A stretch of 64,000 nt of DNA from Staphylococcus sp. IVB6181 (GCF_025561445.1 NZ_CP095096.1:1157822-1221821); one strand, 5' to 3'; counted from the stretch's first letter, positions 44,061 through 53,845 are shown. Program-made: numbers and translations. The notes: generated by a model from the letters alone, not told the origin.

Positions 44061-44127
44061 GAATTTCTTCATTTTCACTGTACAATTTGTGTTAAAATAC
44101 AGAATGGACCATTAATATGGAGGCATT

Positions 44128-45255
44128 ATGGTGGATAATAAACAATTAAAGAAAGAAATAATAGATTTTGCGCATCAAATCGGTATCGACAGTATCGGTT
44201 TTACGACTGCAGATCCCTTTGATGAGCTGAAACAAAAGTTAGTAGACTATCATGTTAAAGGTTATGCATCTGGTTTTGAAGAACCTAATATTGAATTAAG
44301 AGTCAACCCTAAGTTATCAATGCCGACAGCAAGATCTATTATAGCGATAGCAGTGGGTTATCCGAATAAATTAAAAGGCGCACCGAAAAGTGTACGCGGC
44401 GACCGCAGAGGTATGTTCGCAAGAGCTTCATGGGGCCAAGATTATCATACAATTATGCGTAAACGTTTAGATCAGCTCGGTGCATTCATTAAGGAAAAAG
44501 TGCCTGATGTAGAAATGTTATCGATGGTAGATACAGGCGTATTGTCAGATCGTGCAGTCGCAGAACGTGCTGGACTTGGTTTTACAGGCAGAAACGGCTT
44601 CGTTATCAATCCAGATTTAGGCACATGGACATATTTAGGCGAAATGCTGGTCAGTATTCCGTTTGAACCTGATGATCCGCTGCTGGACAGCTGCGGTGAT
44701 TGTACAATATGTGTAGATAGATGTCCTACAGGCGCTTTAGTAGGAGACGGTCAATTAAACAGCCAAAAATGTATTTCATTTTTAACACAAACTAAAGGCT
44801 ATCTCCCAGACGAATACCGTTATAAAATCGGCAACCGTCTTTATGGCTGTGATACATGCCAGCAAGTTTGTCCAAAAAACAGAGGTATTAATACTGAACA
44901 CGATGATATTGTATTAGAACCAGAAATACTTAAACCGAGATTGATTCCATTGCTTCAGATGAGCAATAAAGAGTTTAAAAATACTTATGGTCATTTAGCT
45001 GGAGCTTGGAGAGGCAAGAAGCCGATTCAACGCAATGCCATTGTCGCACTTGCACACTTTAATGAGACATCAGCGATTCCAGAGCTGAAAGAAGTAGCAC
45101 TTAATGACCCGAGACCTATGATCAGAGGGACAGCGTACTGGGCTATCGGTCAAATTGCAGGCGAAGACGAACGCACCTTTATCGAAACTAACTTTGATGA
45201 CGAAGAAAAAGAAGTTCAAGAAGAAATGTTAAAAGGATTAGAAAAGAGGAATTAA
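44128..45255 (+). CDS. queG: Epoxyqueuosine reductase
   Basis: A 375-residue B12- and Fe-S-dependent enzyme for the last step of queuosine synthesis in tRNA. Two [4Fe-4S] motifs are visible ('CGDCTICVDRCPTGAL' near residue 190 and 'CDTCQQVCPKN' near 241), along with the DUF1730 N-domain and a C-terminal HEAT-like repeat ('AIVALAHFNETSAIPELKEV'). TGGAGG is before the start. Six bases separate it from trmL. Confidence 0.9.
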   Translation: MVDNKQLKKEIIDFAHQIGIDSIGFTTADPFDELKQKLVDYHVKGYASGFEEPNIELRVNPKLSMPTARSIIAIAVGYPNKLKGAPKSVRGDRRGMFARASWGQDYHTIMRKRLDQLGAFIKEKVPDVEMLSMVDTGVLSDRAVAERAGLGFTGRNGFVINPDLGTWTYLGEMLVSIPFEPDDPLLDSCGDCTICVDRCPTGALVGDGQLNSQKCISFLTQTKGYLPDEYRYKIGNRLYGCDTCQQVCPKNRGINTEHDDIVLEPEILKPRLIPLLQMSNKEFKNTYGHLAGAWRGKKPIQRNAIVALAHFNETSAIPELKEVALNDPRPMIRGTAYWAIGQIAGEDERTFIETNFDDEEKEVQEEMLKGLEKRN

Positions 45256-45261
45256 CTTATC

Positions 45262-45732
45262 ATGACGAACCATGTCGTTTTATACCAACCCCAAATACCA
45301 GCCAATACCGGCAATATTGCGAGAACATGTGCAGGAACAGATACGCATTTGCATCTGATTAAGCCTTTAGGTTTCAGCACAGATGATAAAATGCTGAAGC
45401 GGGCAGGATTAGATTACTGGGTACATGTCAATATTACGTATTATGACAGTATCGAAGCATTTTTCGAACAAACAAATGGACACTATTACTTAATTACTAA
45501 GTTCGGTCAAACAACCTTTACAGACTTTGACTATTCAGATTCAGATGAAGATCATTACTTTGTATTTGGGCGAGAAACGACTGGATTGCCGGACTGGGTG
45601 AAAGAAAAATATGCGGACACAGCTTTAAGAATACCGATGAACGACCATATCCGTTCTTTAAACTTATCCAACACGGCTGCAATTTTAGTATATGAAGCGC
45701 TAAGACAGCAAAATTATCCGAATTTGCATTAG
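45262..45732 (+). CDS. trmL: tRNA (cytidine/uridine-2'-O-)-methyltransferase
   Basis: The 156-residue SPOUT enzyme methylates the wobble ribose of tRNA-Leu. The knotted SAM site is shown by 'PQIPANTGNIARTCAG' at the start, 'VFGRETTGLPDW' and 'IPMNDHIRSLNLSNTAAI'. Paired with queG, both act on anticodon position 34. Confidence 0.92.
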   Translation: MTNHVVLYQPQIPANTGNIARTCAGTDTHLHLIKPLGFSTDDKMLKRAGLDYWVHVNITYYDSIEAFFEQTNGHYYLITKFGQTTFTDFDYSDSDEDHYFVFGRETTGLPDWVKEKYADTALRIPMNDHIRSLNLSNTAAILVYEALRQQNYPNLH

Positions 45733-45886
45733 TAAATTTTTAGATTGAGTGAAAAATCGATACACAAAAGGTATAATAGAGTTGAATTCACTGTATACAA
45801 ATGCGTTTATTGCTATGATAGAGAGGGTAAATAATCTAGCAAATAACGCTATATACGAACTGAGAATAATTAGAGGAGTGTACATT

Positions 45887-46486
45887 ATGGCAATGAACTT
45901 TAAGGTTTTTCCAACTGCAGATAAAGCAGCACGTTATTCTGCGGATATTATCAGAAAGACATTTAATAATAATCCAACAACAATCATGGGTGTGCATCTA
46001 GCAGATGACAATGCACCTGTTTTAGAAGACTTAAAACAAAATGTGTTGAGAAATCCAGTGGATTTCAGTCAAATCAACATTCTAGATTATGATGAAAACA
46101 AATCATACTACGAAACATTAGGTGTGCCCAGCACACAAGTTTACAGCTTATCATACAATGATGGTGTCGTAGACTTTATCGAAGAAAATATCAAATCAAA
46201 AGAAAATAAAGCAAAATTCACATTGCAAGTTTTAACAATCAACGATAAAGGCAGCTTAGATATTGCAGTGAAATCCGGAGTAATGCCTGCACGTGAAGTG
46301 ATTTTAGTCGTGACTGGACCGGAAAAAGCGGAATTAGTGAAAAAATTATACGAAGAAAATGGTAACTCAAGCTATGTGCCATCTGACTTAAAAGCACACC
46401 GTATGGTCAATGTAATTTTAGATGAAGCAGCAGCTGAAGGCTTGCCAGAAGATGTACGTCATTATTTCACTGAGCGTTTTTCTTAA
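45887..46486 (+). CDS. NagB/6-phosphogluconolactonase-like protein
   Basis: A 199-residue protein from ATG 45887, behind TAGAGGAGTG; an open frame further upstream has no ribosome site. It looks like a divergent member of the glucosamine-6-phosphate isomerase/6-phosphogluconolactonase fold ('INILDYDENKSYYETLGVP', 'VILVVTGPEKAELVKKLYE', 'LKAHRMVNVILDEAAA'), a protein conserved in staphylococci beside trmL. Several catalytic positions of NagB are not evident, so its activity is uncertain. Confidence 0.7.
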   Translation: MAMNFKVFPTADKAARYSADIIRKTFNNNPTTIMGVHLADDNAPVLEDLKQNVLRNPVDFSQINILDYDENKSYYETLGVPSTQVYSLSYNDGVVDFIEENIKSKENKAKFTLQVLTINDKGSLDIAVKSGVMPAREVILVVTGPEKAELVKKLYEENGNSSYVPSDLKAHRMVNVILDEAAAEGLPEDVRHYFTERFS

Positions 46487-46509
46487 GGAAATCAAATAAA
46501 GCAGAAGTA

Positions 46510-46550
46510 TCCGAGTTATGTTGAAGGATTTCGATATAACTCGGATTTTT
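46510..46550 (+). terminator. Terminator
   Basis: TCCGAGTTAT pairs perfectly with ATAACTCGGA, followed by TTTTT. Confidence 0.88.
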
Positions 46551-46617
46551 GTTTGTATTCTTAAATCAATTCATTTATTATTTTTATGAGCGAGTAATAT
46601 CAGAAAGGAACATTACC

Positions 46618-47025
46618 ATGCAAAACTTACATAAACATTGGAAATTATTAATGATCATTACGTTCATTGTCAGTTTGCTGTCTATAAAAGGGTTTCCAAT
46701 TGCACTAGGCGCATTATATCTGCCAGTACTTTTCAGAGTAGTAAAACTGCAAATGAATCTGTCAGAAGGGTTAGTCAGTCAAAGAGATCCGCAGTTATTT
46801 ATCAAAAGCAACCAAAAGGGTGTTATTATCAGTGTCATCTGCTGTATAGCGATAACTTTTATTTTGTTTAAACCGCTAGGTGAGTTCTATGCGAGTTTAA
46901 TGGGCTTTTTAGGCACTTTAATCACACTGAGTCCAATTCTATTAGTTATCAGTATTATCCTTTATATCCTTACAGCTGTTGCAGTAATACAAGCAGTTAA
47001 ACACTACTTTGCGGGAAAACAATAA
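46618..47025 (+). CDS. Small integral membrane protein
   Basis: 135 residues from ATG 46618 (CAGAAAGGAAC upstream) with about four membrane helices ('LLMIITFIVSLLSIKGFPIA', 'GVIISVICCIAITFILF', 'LLVISIILYILTAVAVIQA'). It has no recognised family and is bounded by terminators on both sides, so it is a single-gene unit. Confidence 0.65.
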   Translation: MQNLHKHWKLLMIITFIVSLLSIKGFPIALGALYLPVLFRVVKLQMNLSEGLVSQRDPQLFIKSNQKGVIISVICCIAITFILFKPLGEFYASLMGFLGTLITLSPILLVISIILYILTAVAVIQAVKHYFAGKQ

Positions 47026-47046
47026 ATTAAATACGTATATTCAATC

Positions 47047-47074
47047 GAGCTTAGTCTTGACTAGGCTCTTTTTT
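47047..47074 (+). terminator. Terminator
   Basis: GAGCTTAG-TCTTGA-CTAGGCTC with one G-U pair and six T's. Confidence 0.82.
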
Positions 47075-47111
47075 GTTACATAATACATTATCAGAGAAGT
47101 TGGAAACATTA

Positions 47112-47126
47112 ATGAAAGCGTTAACT
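47112..47126. promoter_or_regulatory. cre match upstream of fumC
   Basis: ATGAAAGCGTTAACT fits WTGNAANCGNWNNCW fully. A promoter with an extended -10 (TGCTATACT, 47156-47164) follows, so CcpA could repress this TCA-cycle gene in glucose. Confidence 0.65.
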
Positions 47127-47201
47127 ATATAGCGATTTAATTTAAAAAGGGTTAATGCTATACTTGTGATAAATACCATTCAAAAAGGGGAGACAAGTCA
47201 A

Positions 47202-48590
47202 ATGTCAGTAAGAATTGAGCATGATACTTTTGGAGAAATCGAAGTACCTGGAGATAAGTTCTGGGGTGCACAAACTGAAAGAAGTAAACGTAATTTCCCA
47301 GTCGGTAAAGAACGTATGCCGATTGAAGTTGTGTATGGCTTTGCACAATTAAAACGTGCAGCAGCATTAGCAAACTTTGAACTAGGCAAATTAAGCGAAG
47401 ATAAAAAAGATGCAATTGTCTTTGCATGCGATCGTGTGATTAAAGGGGAATTGGATGAACATTTCCCATTAGTAGTATGGCAAACAGGAAGCGGTACGCA
47501 AAGCAACATGAACGTCAACGAAGTTGTCAGCTATGTGGCGAATGATTACTTGAAAAAACACGGCAGCGAAGATACAGTACATCCAAATGACGATGTTAAC
47601 AAATCACAAAGTTCAAACGATACATTCCCAACAGCAATGCATGTCGCTTTATACCATGAAATCGAATCAAACTTGGAACCTGCGTTGAAACAATTACGCG
47701 ATACATTTGAAAAGAAAGAAAAAGACTTCCATGACATTATTAAAATCGGCCGTACACACTTACAAGATGCTACACCGATTCGTTTAGGACAAGAAATCAG
47801 CGGATGGCGCTATATGCTCGATAAATGCGAACAATTATTAGGGGAATCAAAAGCGCATTTATTAAATTTGGCAATCGGCGGTACTGCAGTTGGTACAGGT
47901 ATCAACGCGCATCCTAAATTCGGCGATATGGTAGCAGCAAACATTAAAGAAAATACAGGCTATCCATTCGTATCATCAGAAAATAAATTCCATGCGTTGA
48001 CAGCACATGATGAAGTGGTTCAATTGCACGGTTCATTAAAAGCTTTAGCAGCTGACTTGATGAAAATTGCGAACGATATCCGTTGGTTAGCTTCAGGTCC
48101 GCGTGCAGGTTTAGCTGAAATCAGCATTCCTGAAAACGAACCAGGTTCTTCAATCATGCCTGGTAAAGTGAACCCGACACAATGTGAAATGTTGACGATG
48201 GTGTCAGTTCAAGTTATGGGTAACGATACAGTTGTAGGTATTGCGGCATCACAAGGAAACTTTGAATTAAACGTCTTCAAACCAGTGATTATGGACAATA
48301 CATTACAATCTATTTACCTATTAGCAGACGGTATGAGAACATTTGATGAAAACTGTGCACAAGGCATTGAACCGATTGAAGAAAACATCGATCAATATTT
48401 AAATCGTTCATTGATGCTTGTGACTGCATTGAACCCGCATATCGGTTACGAAAAAGCAGCTTCAATTGCGAAAAATGCACATAAACAAGGCATTACTTTA
48501 AAACAATCAGCAATTGATTCAGGTTATCTGACTGAAGAGCAATTTGATGAATGGATTAAACCTGAAAACATGGTAGAACCAAAAGAATAA
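47202..48590 (+). CDS. fumC: Class II fumarate hydratase
   Basis: A 462-residue TCA-cycle enzyme interconverting fumarate and malate. The superfamily signature '[13 protein letters not shown]' (about residue 315) and the substrate motifs '[12 protein letters not shown]' and '[16 protein letters not shown]' are intact. ATG 47202 is chosen over an upstream in-frame ATG because AAGGGGAGAC lies just before it. Single-gene unit with its own promoter and cre. Confidence 0.93.
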   Translation: MSVRIEHDTFGEIEVPGDKFWGAQTERSKRNFPVGKERMPIEVVYGFAQLKRAAALANFELGKLSEDKKDAIVFACDRVIKGELDEHFPLVVWQTGSGTQSNMNVNEVVSYVANDYLKKHGSEDTVHPNDDVNKSQSSNDTFPTAMHVALYHEIESNLEPALKQLRDTFEKKEKDFHDIIKIGRTHLQDATPIRLGQEISGWRYMLDKCEQLLGESKAHLLNLAIGGTAVGTGINAHPKFGDMVAANIKENTGYPFVSSENKFHALTAHDEVVQLHGSLKALAADLMKIANDIRWLASGPRAGLAEISIPENEPGSSIMPGKVNPTQCEMLTMVSVQVMGNDTVVGIAASQGNFELNVFKPVIMDNTLQSIYLLADGMRTFDENCAQGIEPIEENIDQYLNRSLMLVTALNPHIGYEKAASIAKNAHKQGITLKQSAIDSGYLTEEQFDEWIKPENMVEPKE

Positions 48591-48604
48591 AATAGATAAT
48601 CAAG

Positions 48605-48643
48605 AAATAAAAGGAGAGGGCGCAATGCCTTCTCCTTTTATTT
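48605..48643. terminator. Bidirectional terminator, fumC / pseudouridine synthase
   Basis: A perfect 13-bp stem (AAATAAAAGGAGA with TCTCCTTTTATTT) between convergent genes; A/T runs on both sides. Confidence 0.87.
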
Positions 48644-49462
48644 GTCATCCAATGAAACAGAAATCAATTGTTTTGTCAGCGGATGTGTAAATTCAATTTT
48701 ATGACTATGCAAGCGCAATTTTCTCAGTTTAGAATCGCCGTATAAAGGGTCTCCAAGAACTGGATGGCCGATGGCAGCTAAATGTACACGGATTTGATGT
48801 GTGCGTCCTGTATCCAGCTTAATATCTAGTTCACATTCGTTTTCTTTAAGCATACGTGCATCTAAAATGTGCGTAACAGCATGTTGTCCTGTTGGCGAAA
48901 CTCTTCTGCGGTTCGGATGAAATTTGTCTTTACCGATAGGCTGGTCGATCGTTTGCGGTTTTAATGGCAGTTGGCTTTTAACTACTGCTTTATAAATACG
49001 TGCAATCTGATTGTCTTCCAACATACGGTCAAGCAGCTTTTTCATCAATGGGTTTTTCGCCACAATCAACAAGCCGACAGTTTCTTGGTCTAAACGATGA
49101 ATCGGTTCGACATAATCACTGTCAATCGTGTAAATGACGTGGTTCATCAGTGTGTTGCTTTCTTTTAAATCATTCGGATGCGTTTTTACGCCTTTAGGCT
49201 TCTTGATAATCGCAATATCCTCATCTTCATAATAAACATCCGCATAACGGTAACTCGGCAAATAGTTGCTGACTTCGTCAGGCGTAGGCACAAAGACTTG
49301 ATCGCCTTGTGCAGCTTTATCTGTTAATTTAGCTTCCTTGCCATTAATCGTAATGGCTTTTGACATATTTAATTGATGCAGTTCTTTTTTAGGTAATTTC
49401 ACATCTTGAAAAATTTCACGCAATGTATAGCCATTGTATTGTTCAGGTACTTTAAATTCCAT
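48638..49462 (-). CDS. RluA-family RNA pseudouridine synthase
   Basis: The 274-residue protein has an N-terminal S4-like segment and the catalytic domain with 'PIHRLDQETVGLLIVAKN' (catalytic Asp in HRLD), 'GRTHQIRVHLAAIGHPVLGD' and a final 'FTHPLTKQLISV'. It converts uridine to pseudouridine in rRNA or tRNA; the exact target cannot be told from sequence. GAGGAGGACAT is before the start. Confidence 0.88.
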   Translation of the reverse strand: MEFKVPEQYNGYTLREIFQDVKLPKKELHQLNMSKAITINGKEAKLTDKAAQGDQVFVPTPDEVSNYLPSYRYADVYYEDEDIAIIKKPKGVKTHPNDLKESNTLMNHVIYTIDSDYVEPIHRLDQETVGLLIVAKNPLMKKLLDRMLEDNQIARIYKAVVKSQLPLKPQTIDQPIGKDKFHPNRRRVSPTGQHAVTHILDARMLKENECELDIKLDTGRTHQIRVHLAAIGHPVLGDPLYGDSKLRKLRLHSHKIEFTHPLTKQLISVSLDDK

Positions 49463-49597
49463 AATGTCCTCCTCGATTATTACTTAATATGATAACATAT
49501 TCTGTTAGTAATGCGTCGAGACTTGAAGTAGAATGCTATCGTTAAGATAGCTGAATCGGTATAATATAGATAAATTGACATTGAGAGGTGACGCTTT

Positions 49598-50752
49598 TTG
49601 GTTAAACCGACACGCCTTGCTTTACTAAAGGAAATCGCTGAATATCTGAATGAAGAAACAGAAATCTATACAATGATGCATGGTGCTTTACGGCTATTAG
49701 TGGAAGGCAGTGCTTTTACTACCGGCTGGATTTTCTTTATCAATGAAGACGGGCAGCAAGAAATGGCAGCGGACTATCATTTGCCGCCTTCTTTGTTGAA
49801 AAATGAATGCCAAGGAATGAATGAAGGCACTTGCTGGTGCGTACAAGCTTACCATAGCGAAAAACTGATGAAGGCTTCAAATATTATCCATTGTTCCAGA
49901 ATCAGTGCAGCCAATCAAGCGTATCTTGACGAATCAGAAGGGATTACACATCATGCGACAGTCCCGCTGCGTTCAGGCAGTGAACGTTTCGGGTTGTTAA
50001 ACGTAGCTTCGCCTTATACCGAGAAATACTCAGAAGAAGATTTAGAGTTGCTCGAATCAGTAGCATTTCAAATCGGTTCGACTATTAAGAGAATCGAACT
50101 GACGAATAAAGAGAAAGAAGCAGCACGTTTAAATGAACGCAACCGCTTGGCACGTGATTTGCATGATTCAGTCAATCAAATGCTGTTCTCTTTGAAATTA
50201 ACGGCACATGCGGCTTATGGTATGACTAAGGAGCCTGTAGCAAAGAAAGCCTTTGAAACGATTGAAACAACCAGCCAGCAAGCAGTCAATGAAATGCGCG
50301 CATTGATATGGCAATTAAAACCGATTGGCTTAGAACACGGTTTAGTCAGTGCATTAAAACAATACTGCAAACTGATCGGTATTCAGCCGGATATTGAAGT
50401 AGAAGGTTTGATCGATTTATCCAGCACGGTGGAAGAACATATTTATCGCATCTTGCAAGAGACCATGAATAATGTTAAAAAACATTCACAAACCAGCCAA
50501 GCTTATATCTTGCTGCACCAAAAAGATAAAGAATTTGAAGTAGTTATTTCAGATCATGGTGTGGGTTTCAATCCAGAATGGGTCAACCAGACTTCTCATG
50601 GTATTCATAATATGCGTCAGCGTATCAAACAAATACAGGGAAGTATTGATATTAATTCTAAGTTAAATCAAGGAACGACAATTCGTTTGAATGTTCCTTT
50701 AACGTCGGCAAAGAAGGAGATAAATCATGAACCAAGTAGTTTTGATAGATGA
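49598..50752 (+). CDS. airS: Oxygen/redox sensor histidine kinase AirS (YhcS)
   Basis: The 384-residue cytoplasmic kinase has a GAF domain (about 20-165) with cysteines at 71, 79, 81 and 99 ('NECQGMNEGTCWCVQAY', 'IIHCSRI'), the likely [2Fe-2S] ligands described for S. aureus AirS. Then come a HisKA_3 helix with the phospho-His in 'ARDLHDSVNQM' and an HATPase ('GVGFNPEWV'). The start is TTG 49598, with GAGAGGTGACG before it. It overlaps airR by 26 bases. Gene order beside fumC and a symporter matches S. aureus. Confidence 0.85.
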   Translation: MVKPTRLALLKEIAEYLNEETEIYTMMHGALRLLVEGSAFTTGWIFFINEDGQQEMAADYHLPPSLLKNECQGMNEGTCWCVQAYHSEKLMKASNIIHCSRISAANQAYLDESEGITHHATVPLRSGSERFGLLNVASPYTEKYSEEDLELLESVAFQIGSTIKRIELTNKEKEAARLNERNRLARDLHDSVNQMLFSLKLTAHAAYGMTKEPVAKKAFETIETTSQQAVNEMRALIWQLKPIGLEHGLVSALKQYCKLIGIQPDIEVEGLIDLSSTVEEHIYRILQETMNNVKKHSQTSQAYILLHQKDKEFEVVISDHGVGFNPEWVNQTSHGIHNMRQRIKQIQGSIDINSKLNQGTTIRLNVPLTSAKKEINHEPSSFDR

Positions 50753-51353
50753 TCATTACATTGTTCGGCAAGGCATTGAATTTTTAATTTCAACAATTGA
50801 TGATTTAACAGTTCAAGGGTCATTTGCGAATGGAAAAGAATTTATCGACAGCTTGCAAAATACAGATACCTATCCAGATATTGTTCTGCTCGATTTGGTT
50901 ATGCCGGAAATGAACGGCATTGAAGTAACCGAAATGTTAAAAGCACATTATCCGGATATCAAGATTCTAGTACTGACAAGCTATGCGGATGACGAACATG
51001 TCATTTCAGCGCTCAATAAAGGTGCTGACGGTTATGAAATGAAAGATGTAGAACCAGAGGTCTTGATTGATTCCATACATAAGGTACTGCAAGGTGAAAG
51101 AATCATTCACCCAGAGGTTCAAAAAGTAATGGATGATGTAGCTAGAAAACCTCATCATATTAACAAACTGTCAAATAGAGAAAAAGACGTACTAAAAGAA
51201 ATGGCAAAAGGCAAAACCAACCGAGAAATAGCAGAAGCCTTATTTGTGTCTGAGAAAACAATCAAAACACATGTGAGCCATATTTTTTCTAAATTACAAG
51301 TCACAGATAGAACCCAAGCAGCAATTTATGCGATGGAAAACAAATTAATTTAA
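50727..51353 (+). CDS. airR: Response regulator AirR (YhcR), NarL type
   Basis: 208 residues: a receiver domain (phospho-Asp in 'IVLLDLVMPEMNG') and a LuxR-type helix-turn-helix ('LSNREKDVLKEMAKGKTNRE'). It is the partner of AirS; in S. aureus AirR controls anaerobic nitrate use and cell-wall genes. AAGGAGATAAATC lies inside the 3' end of airS. Confidence 0.87.
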   Translation: MNQVVLIDDHYIVRQGIEFLISTIDDLTVQGSFANGKEFIDSLQNTDTYPDIVLLDLVMPEMNGIEVTEMLKAHYPDIKILVLTSYADDEHVISALNKGADGYEMKDVEPEVLIDSIHKVLQGERIIHPEVQKVMDDVARKPHHINKLSNREKDVLKEMAKGKTNREIAEALFVSEKTIKTHVSHIFSKLQVTDRTQAAIYAMENKLI

Positions 51354-51360
51354 TTTATTA

Positions 51361-51410
51361 AAAACGTGCAGAAAAGGCGAAATCAAAACCTTTTTCCGCA
51401 CGTTTTCTTT
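51361..51410 (+). terminator. Terminator after airR
   Basis: AAAACGTGC with GCACGTTTT, and inner GAAAAGG/CCTTTTTC, then TTTCTTT. Confidence 0.8.
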
Positions 51411-51440
51411 GTCATGTAAAAATATAAGTAAGATATATAT

Positions 51441-51469
51441 TTGCTATTTCTGAAAAATCTGACTATAAT
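51441..51469 (+). promoter_or_regulatory. Promoter of the symporter gene
   Basis: TTGCTA, 17 bases, TATAAT. Confidence 0.65.
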
Positions 51470-51501
51470 ATATATAACTAAATAAAAGGTGGATGGAGCC
51501 A

Positions 51502-52779
51502 ATGAAAAGCAAAAACTTAACAATGAATATTGTCATTGCTTTAATTGCAGGGATAATCATTGGATCGATTTGCGATATTTATGCGCAAACAAGTTTAGTT
51601 AAAGGGGTAGACCAGTATTTCTTTAATACCGTCGGTCAAATTTTCTTGAACTTGATCTTTATGCTCGTTGTTCCAGTGGTCTTTGTTTCAATTGTGCTTG
51701 GCGTTGTCGGTGTAGGGGATCCGAAATTACTCGGAGGCATCGGCTTGAAGACTTTGATTTTCTTTTTATGTACTACGGCAATAGCGATTACTATTGCAAT
51801 TGTACTGGCATTGATTGTTAAACCAGGTGCAGGACATTCTGATTTAATGAAAAGTGCAGATGTATCATCGTATCAAAAGACATTAGATAAACAAAACGAA
51901 GGTGCAGATGCACCTGCAAAACAAACATTTGATCAAACATTGATTAATCTGTTTCCGAAAAATCCAGTTGAAGCCATGACACAAGGCAACATGCTGCAAG
52001 TCATTACGTTTTCAATATTTATCGGAATCGGAATTATGATTTTGGGAGAAAAAGCACTCATTGTTCGGCAGTTCTTTGAACAATTCAATGAGGTGCTGAT
52101 GTATATAATCTCTATGATTATGCGTGTATTTGCGCCGATTGGAACATTTTGCTTAGTCGCACATGCTTTTACAGGTGCAGGCTTAGGCGCAATCCGTCAG
52201 CTGGGATTGTACTTTATCGTTGTACTTGCTGCGTTGATTTTACACTTCTTTTTAATCTACGGCGGTACTATCAAATTCATAGCTAAAGATAGTCCTATTA
52301 AATTCTTCAAAGGATTTATTCCGGCTATTACAATCGGTTTCGGCGGTTCAAGTTCTAATGCAGCTTTGCCGGTTTCGATGGAATGTACGAAGAAAATGGG
52401 AGTCAGACCAGCGATTGCTTCATTTGTGCAGCCGTTGGGAGCAACCATCAACATGGATGGTACAGCGATTATGCAAGGGGTAGCAACTGTATTCATCGCA
52501 CAGATATCTGGGGCTGACTTGACCATTATTCAAATCTTGACAGTAATTACGATTGCAGTCATCGTAAGTATCGGAACTGCAGGTGTGCCAGGTGTAGGCT
52601 TAATCATGTTAGCTATGGTGTTAACAGCAGTAGACTTAAATCCAGCCGCAATCGGTATCATCATCGGTATCGACAGATTGCTTGATATGACGCGTACCGC
52701 TGTCAATATTACAGGTGATGCAGCATGTGCCTTTATGATTTCAAAGCAAGAAGATAGAAAAGAATTAAAGCGTGTATAG
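51502..52779 (+). CDS. gltT: Dicarboxylate/glutamate:cation symporter (SDF family)
   Basis: 425 residues from ATG 51502, which AAAGGTGG precedes at the right distance (ATG 51493 would touch it). About eight helices plus two re-entrant loops; the family motifs 'FGGSSSNAALPVSMEC' and 'PLGATINMDGTAIMQG' are clear, as is the final 'DRLLDMTRTAVNITGDAACA'. It imports glutamate/aspartate or C4-dicarboxylates with Na+ or H+; the substrate is not decided by sequence. Confidence 0.85.
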   Translation: MKSKNLTMNIVIALIAGIIIGSICDIYAQTSLVKGVDQYFFNTVGQIFLNLIFMLVVPVVFVSIVLGVVGVGDPKLLGGIGLKTLIFFLCTTAIAITIAIVLALIVKPGAGHSDLMKSADVSSYQKTLDKQNEGADAPAKQTFDQTLINLFPKNPVEAMTQGNMLQVITFSIFIGIGIMILGEKALIVRQFFEQFNEVLMYIISMIMRVFAPIGTFCLVAHAFTGAGLGAIRQLGLYFIVVLAALILHFFLIYGGTIKFIAKDSPIKFFKGFIPAITIGFGGSSSNAALPVSMECTKKMGVRPAIASFVQPLGATINMDGTAIMQGVATVFIAQISGADLTIIQILTVITIAVIVSIGTAGVPGVGLIMLAMVLTAVDLNPAAIGIIIGIDRLLDMTRTAVNITGDAACAFMISKQEDRKELKRV

Positions 52780-52790
52780 TTTTTATTTTG

Positions 52791-52827
52791 GATTGGGATG
52801 AGACAGATGCATCTCAATCTTTTTTTT
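52791..52827 (+). terminator. Terminator after the symporter gene
   Basis: GATTGGGATG pairs with CATCTCAATC (one G-U), followed by eight T's. Confidence 0.87.
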
Positions 52828-53179
52828 GACTAAAATACACTTTATACAACTGAAATAAATATTTCTACTTTAAGGTAATATTAACTTAAAAAGCAAAAAT
52901 GACTTGAAAAATCGCAAAATTTCGCCATAATAGAGTAAGAGCTAAAAATCCTAATCAAAATGACCGAGATACTCTATTTCATAGGGATACCGGTGAAAAT
53001 ATAAGCGGAAAAGTGTTTGATTATTTTGATAATTTCGGCTTTAACAAAATACGTTATAAATACGATTTCGGTCTTTTAATTTTTGTTATTTTGTATTAAG
53101 ATGTAATTTGTGTTTCAAGAAATGTGTATAATTGCAATTTCTTGCGTACGGAAGAATCACATAATAGAAAGGTAGAGTA
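52828..53179 (+). promoter_or_regulatory. Promoter region and long leader of xdrA
   Basis: No gene in this 350-base gap. TTGAAA (52904) with CATAAT (52926), spaced 16, predicts a leader of about 240 bases; a second -10 (TATAAT, 53127) with a poor -35 lies nearer the gene. The leader is AT-rich with GAGATACTC/GATACCGG segments that may fold. It may carry post-transcriptional control. Confidence 0.45.
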
Positions 53180-53647
53180 ATGATGGATAGACAAAGTTTT
53201 ACAGATTTAATTCAAACGAAGTTCAAAATGGTGAGAATAGAAGCAGGCTATACTCAAGATACAATGGCTCAAACGATAGGCTTATCGAAAAAAACCCTTG
53301 TTCAAATTGAGAAAGAGCGCGTCTTACCTAACTGGACAACATGTGTTTCAATTTGTGCTTTATTCAGAGACTCAGATGTCTTAAACAGCACATTCGGATG
53401 TGATCCATTAGAAATCGTTCAAACGATTTCCAGAAATCATTGTGCATATCCTAAACATTCAACAACAAGCGATATTTATTGGAATACATTGGATGCTAAA
53501 AACGGATTTATTTTACAAAGCAACAAAGTCAGTGAAATCTACCGCGTATTAAATAAGGATAAACAACCTATTTTTGGAACTTCTAAATTAAGAGAAGCCG
53601 AAACATACTTCGGAAGAATCTCTAAAGATGAATTAGTGCATGCTTAA
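53180..53647 (+). CDS. xdrA: XRE-family regulator XdrA
   Basis: The 155-residue protein has an N-terminal XRE helix-turn-helix ('AGYTQDTMAQTIGLSKKTLV', 'QIEKERVLPNW') and a C-terminal domain of its own type. It resembles the S. aureus XRE regulator known as XdrA/SA1665, which acts on spa and binds the mecA promoter region (from memory of the family). GAAAGGTAG precedes two adjacent ATGs. It is monocistronic, with a terminator after it. Confidence 0.78.
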   Translation: MMDRQSFTDLIQTKFKMVRIEAGYTQDTMAQTIGLSKKTLVQIEKERVLPNWTTCVSICALFRDSDVLNSTFGCDPLEIVQTISRNHCAYPKHSTTSDIYWNTLDAKNGFILQSNKVSEIYRVLNKDKQPIFGTSKLREAETYFGRISKDELVHA

Positions 53648-53726
53648 TTCATAACCGATAAAGAGTGATAACAGAATCTTTTGCAGAGATTGATACACTT
53701 TTTAACGATTTGAATCATGATACTTA

Positions 53727-53761
53727 AAAAGATTGGTGGCTATGGTCATCAATCTTTTTTT
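53727..53761 (+). terminator. Terminator after xdrA
   Basis: AAAGATTGGTG ... CATCAATCTTT, then more T's. Confidence 0.8.
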
Positions 53762-53845
53762 ATTTGGCGAAACCTCTCAATTGTGAATGGATTCCAATCT
53801 ATTGTAGTATTATTAATACGAGTGTCAGTAAAAGGAGATAAAATT

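Noticed and set aside
45749..45886. Longer N-terminus for the NagB-like protein
   Set aside because: No ribosome site before the upstream start, and the TAGAGGAGTG site fits ATG 45887.
53717..53845. Longer N-terminus for the DUF445 protein
   Set aside because: The upstream part overlaps the xdrA terminator; AAAGGAGATAA sits right before ATG 53846.
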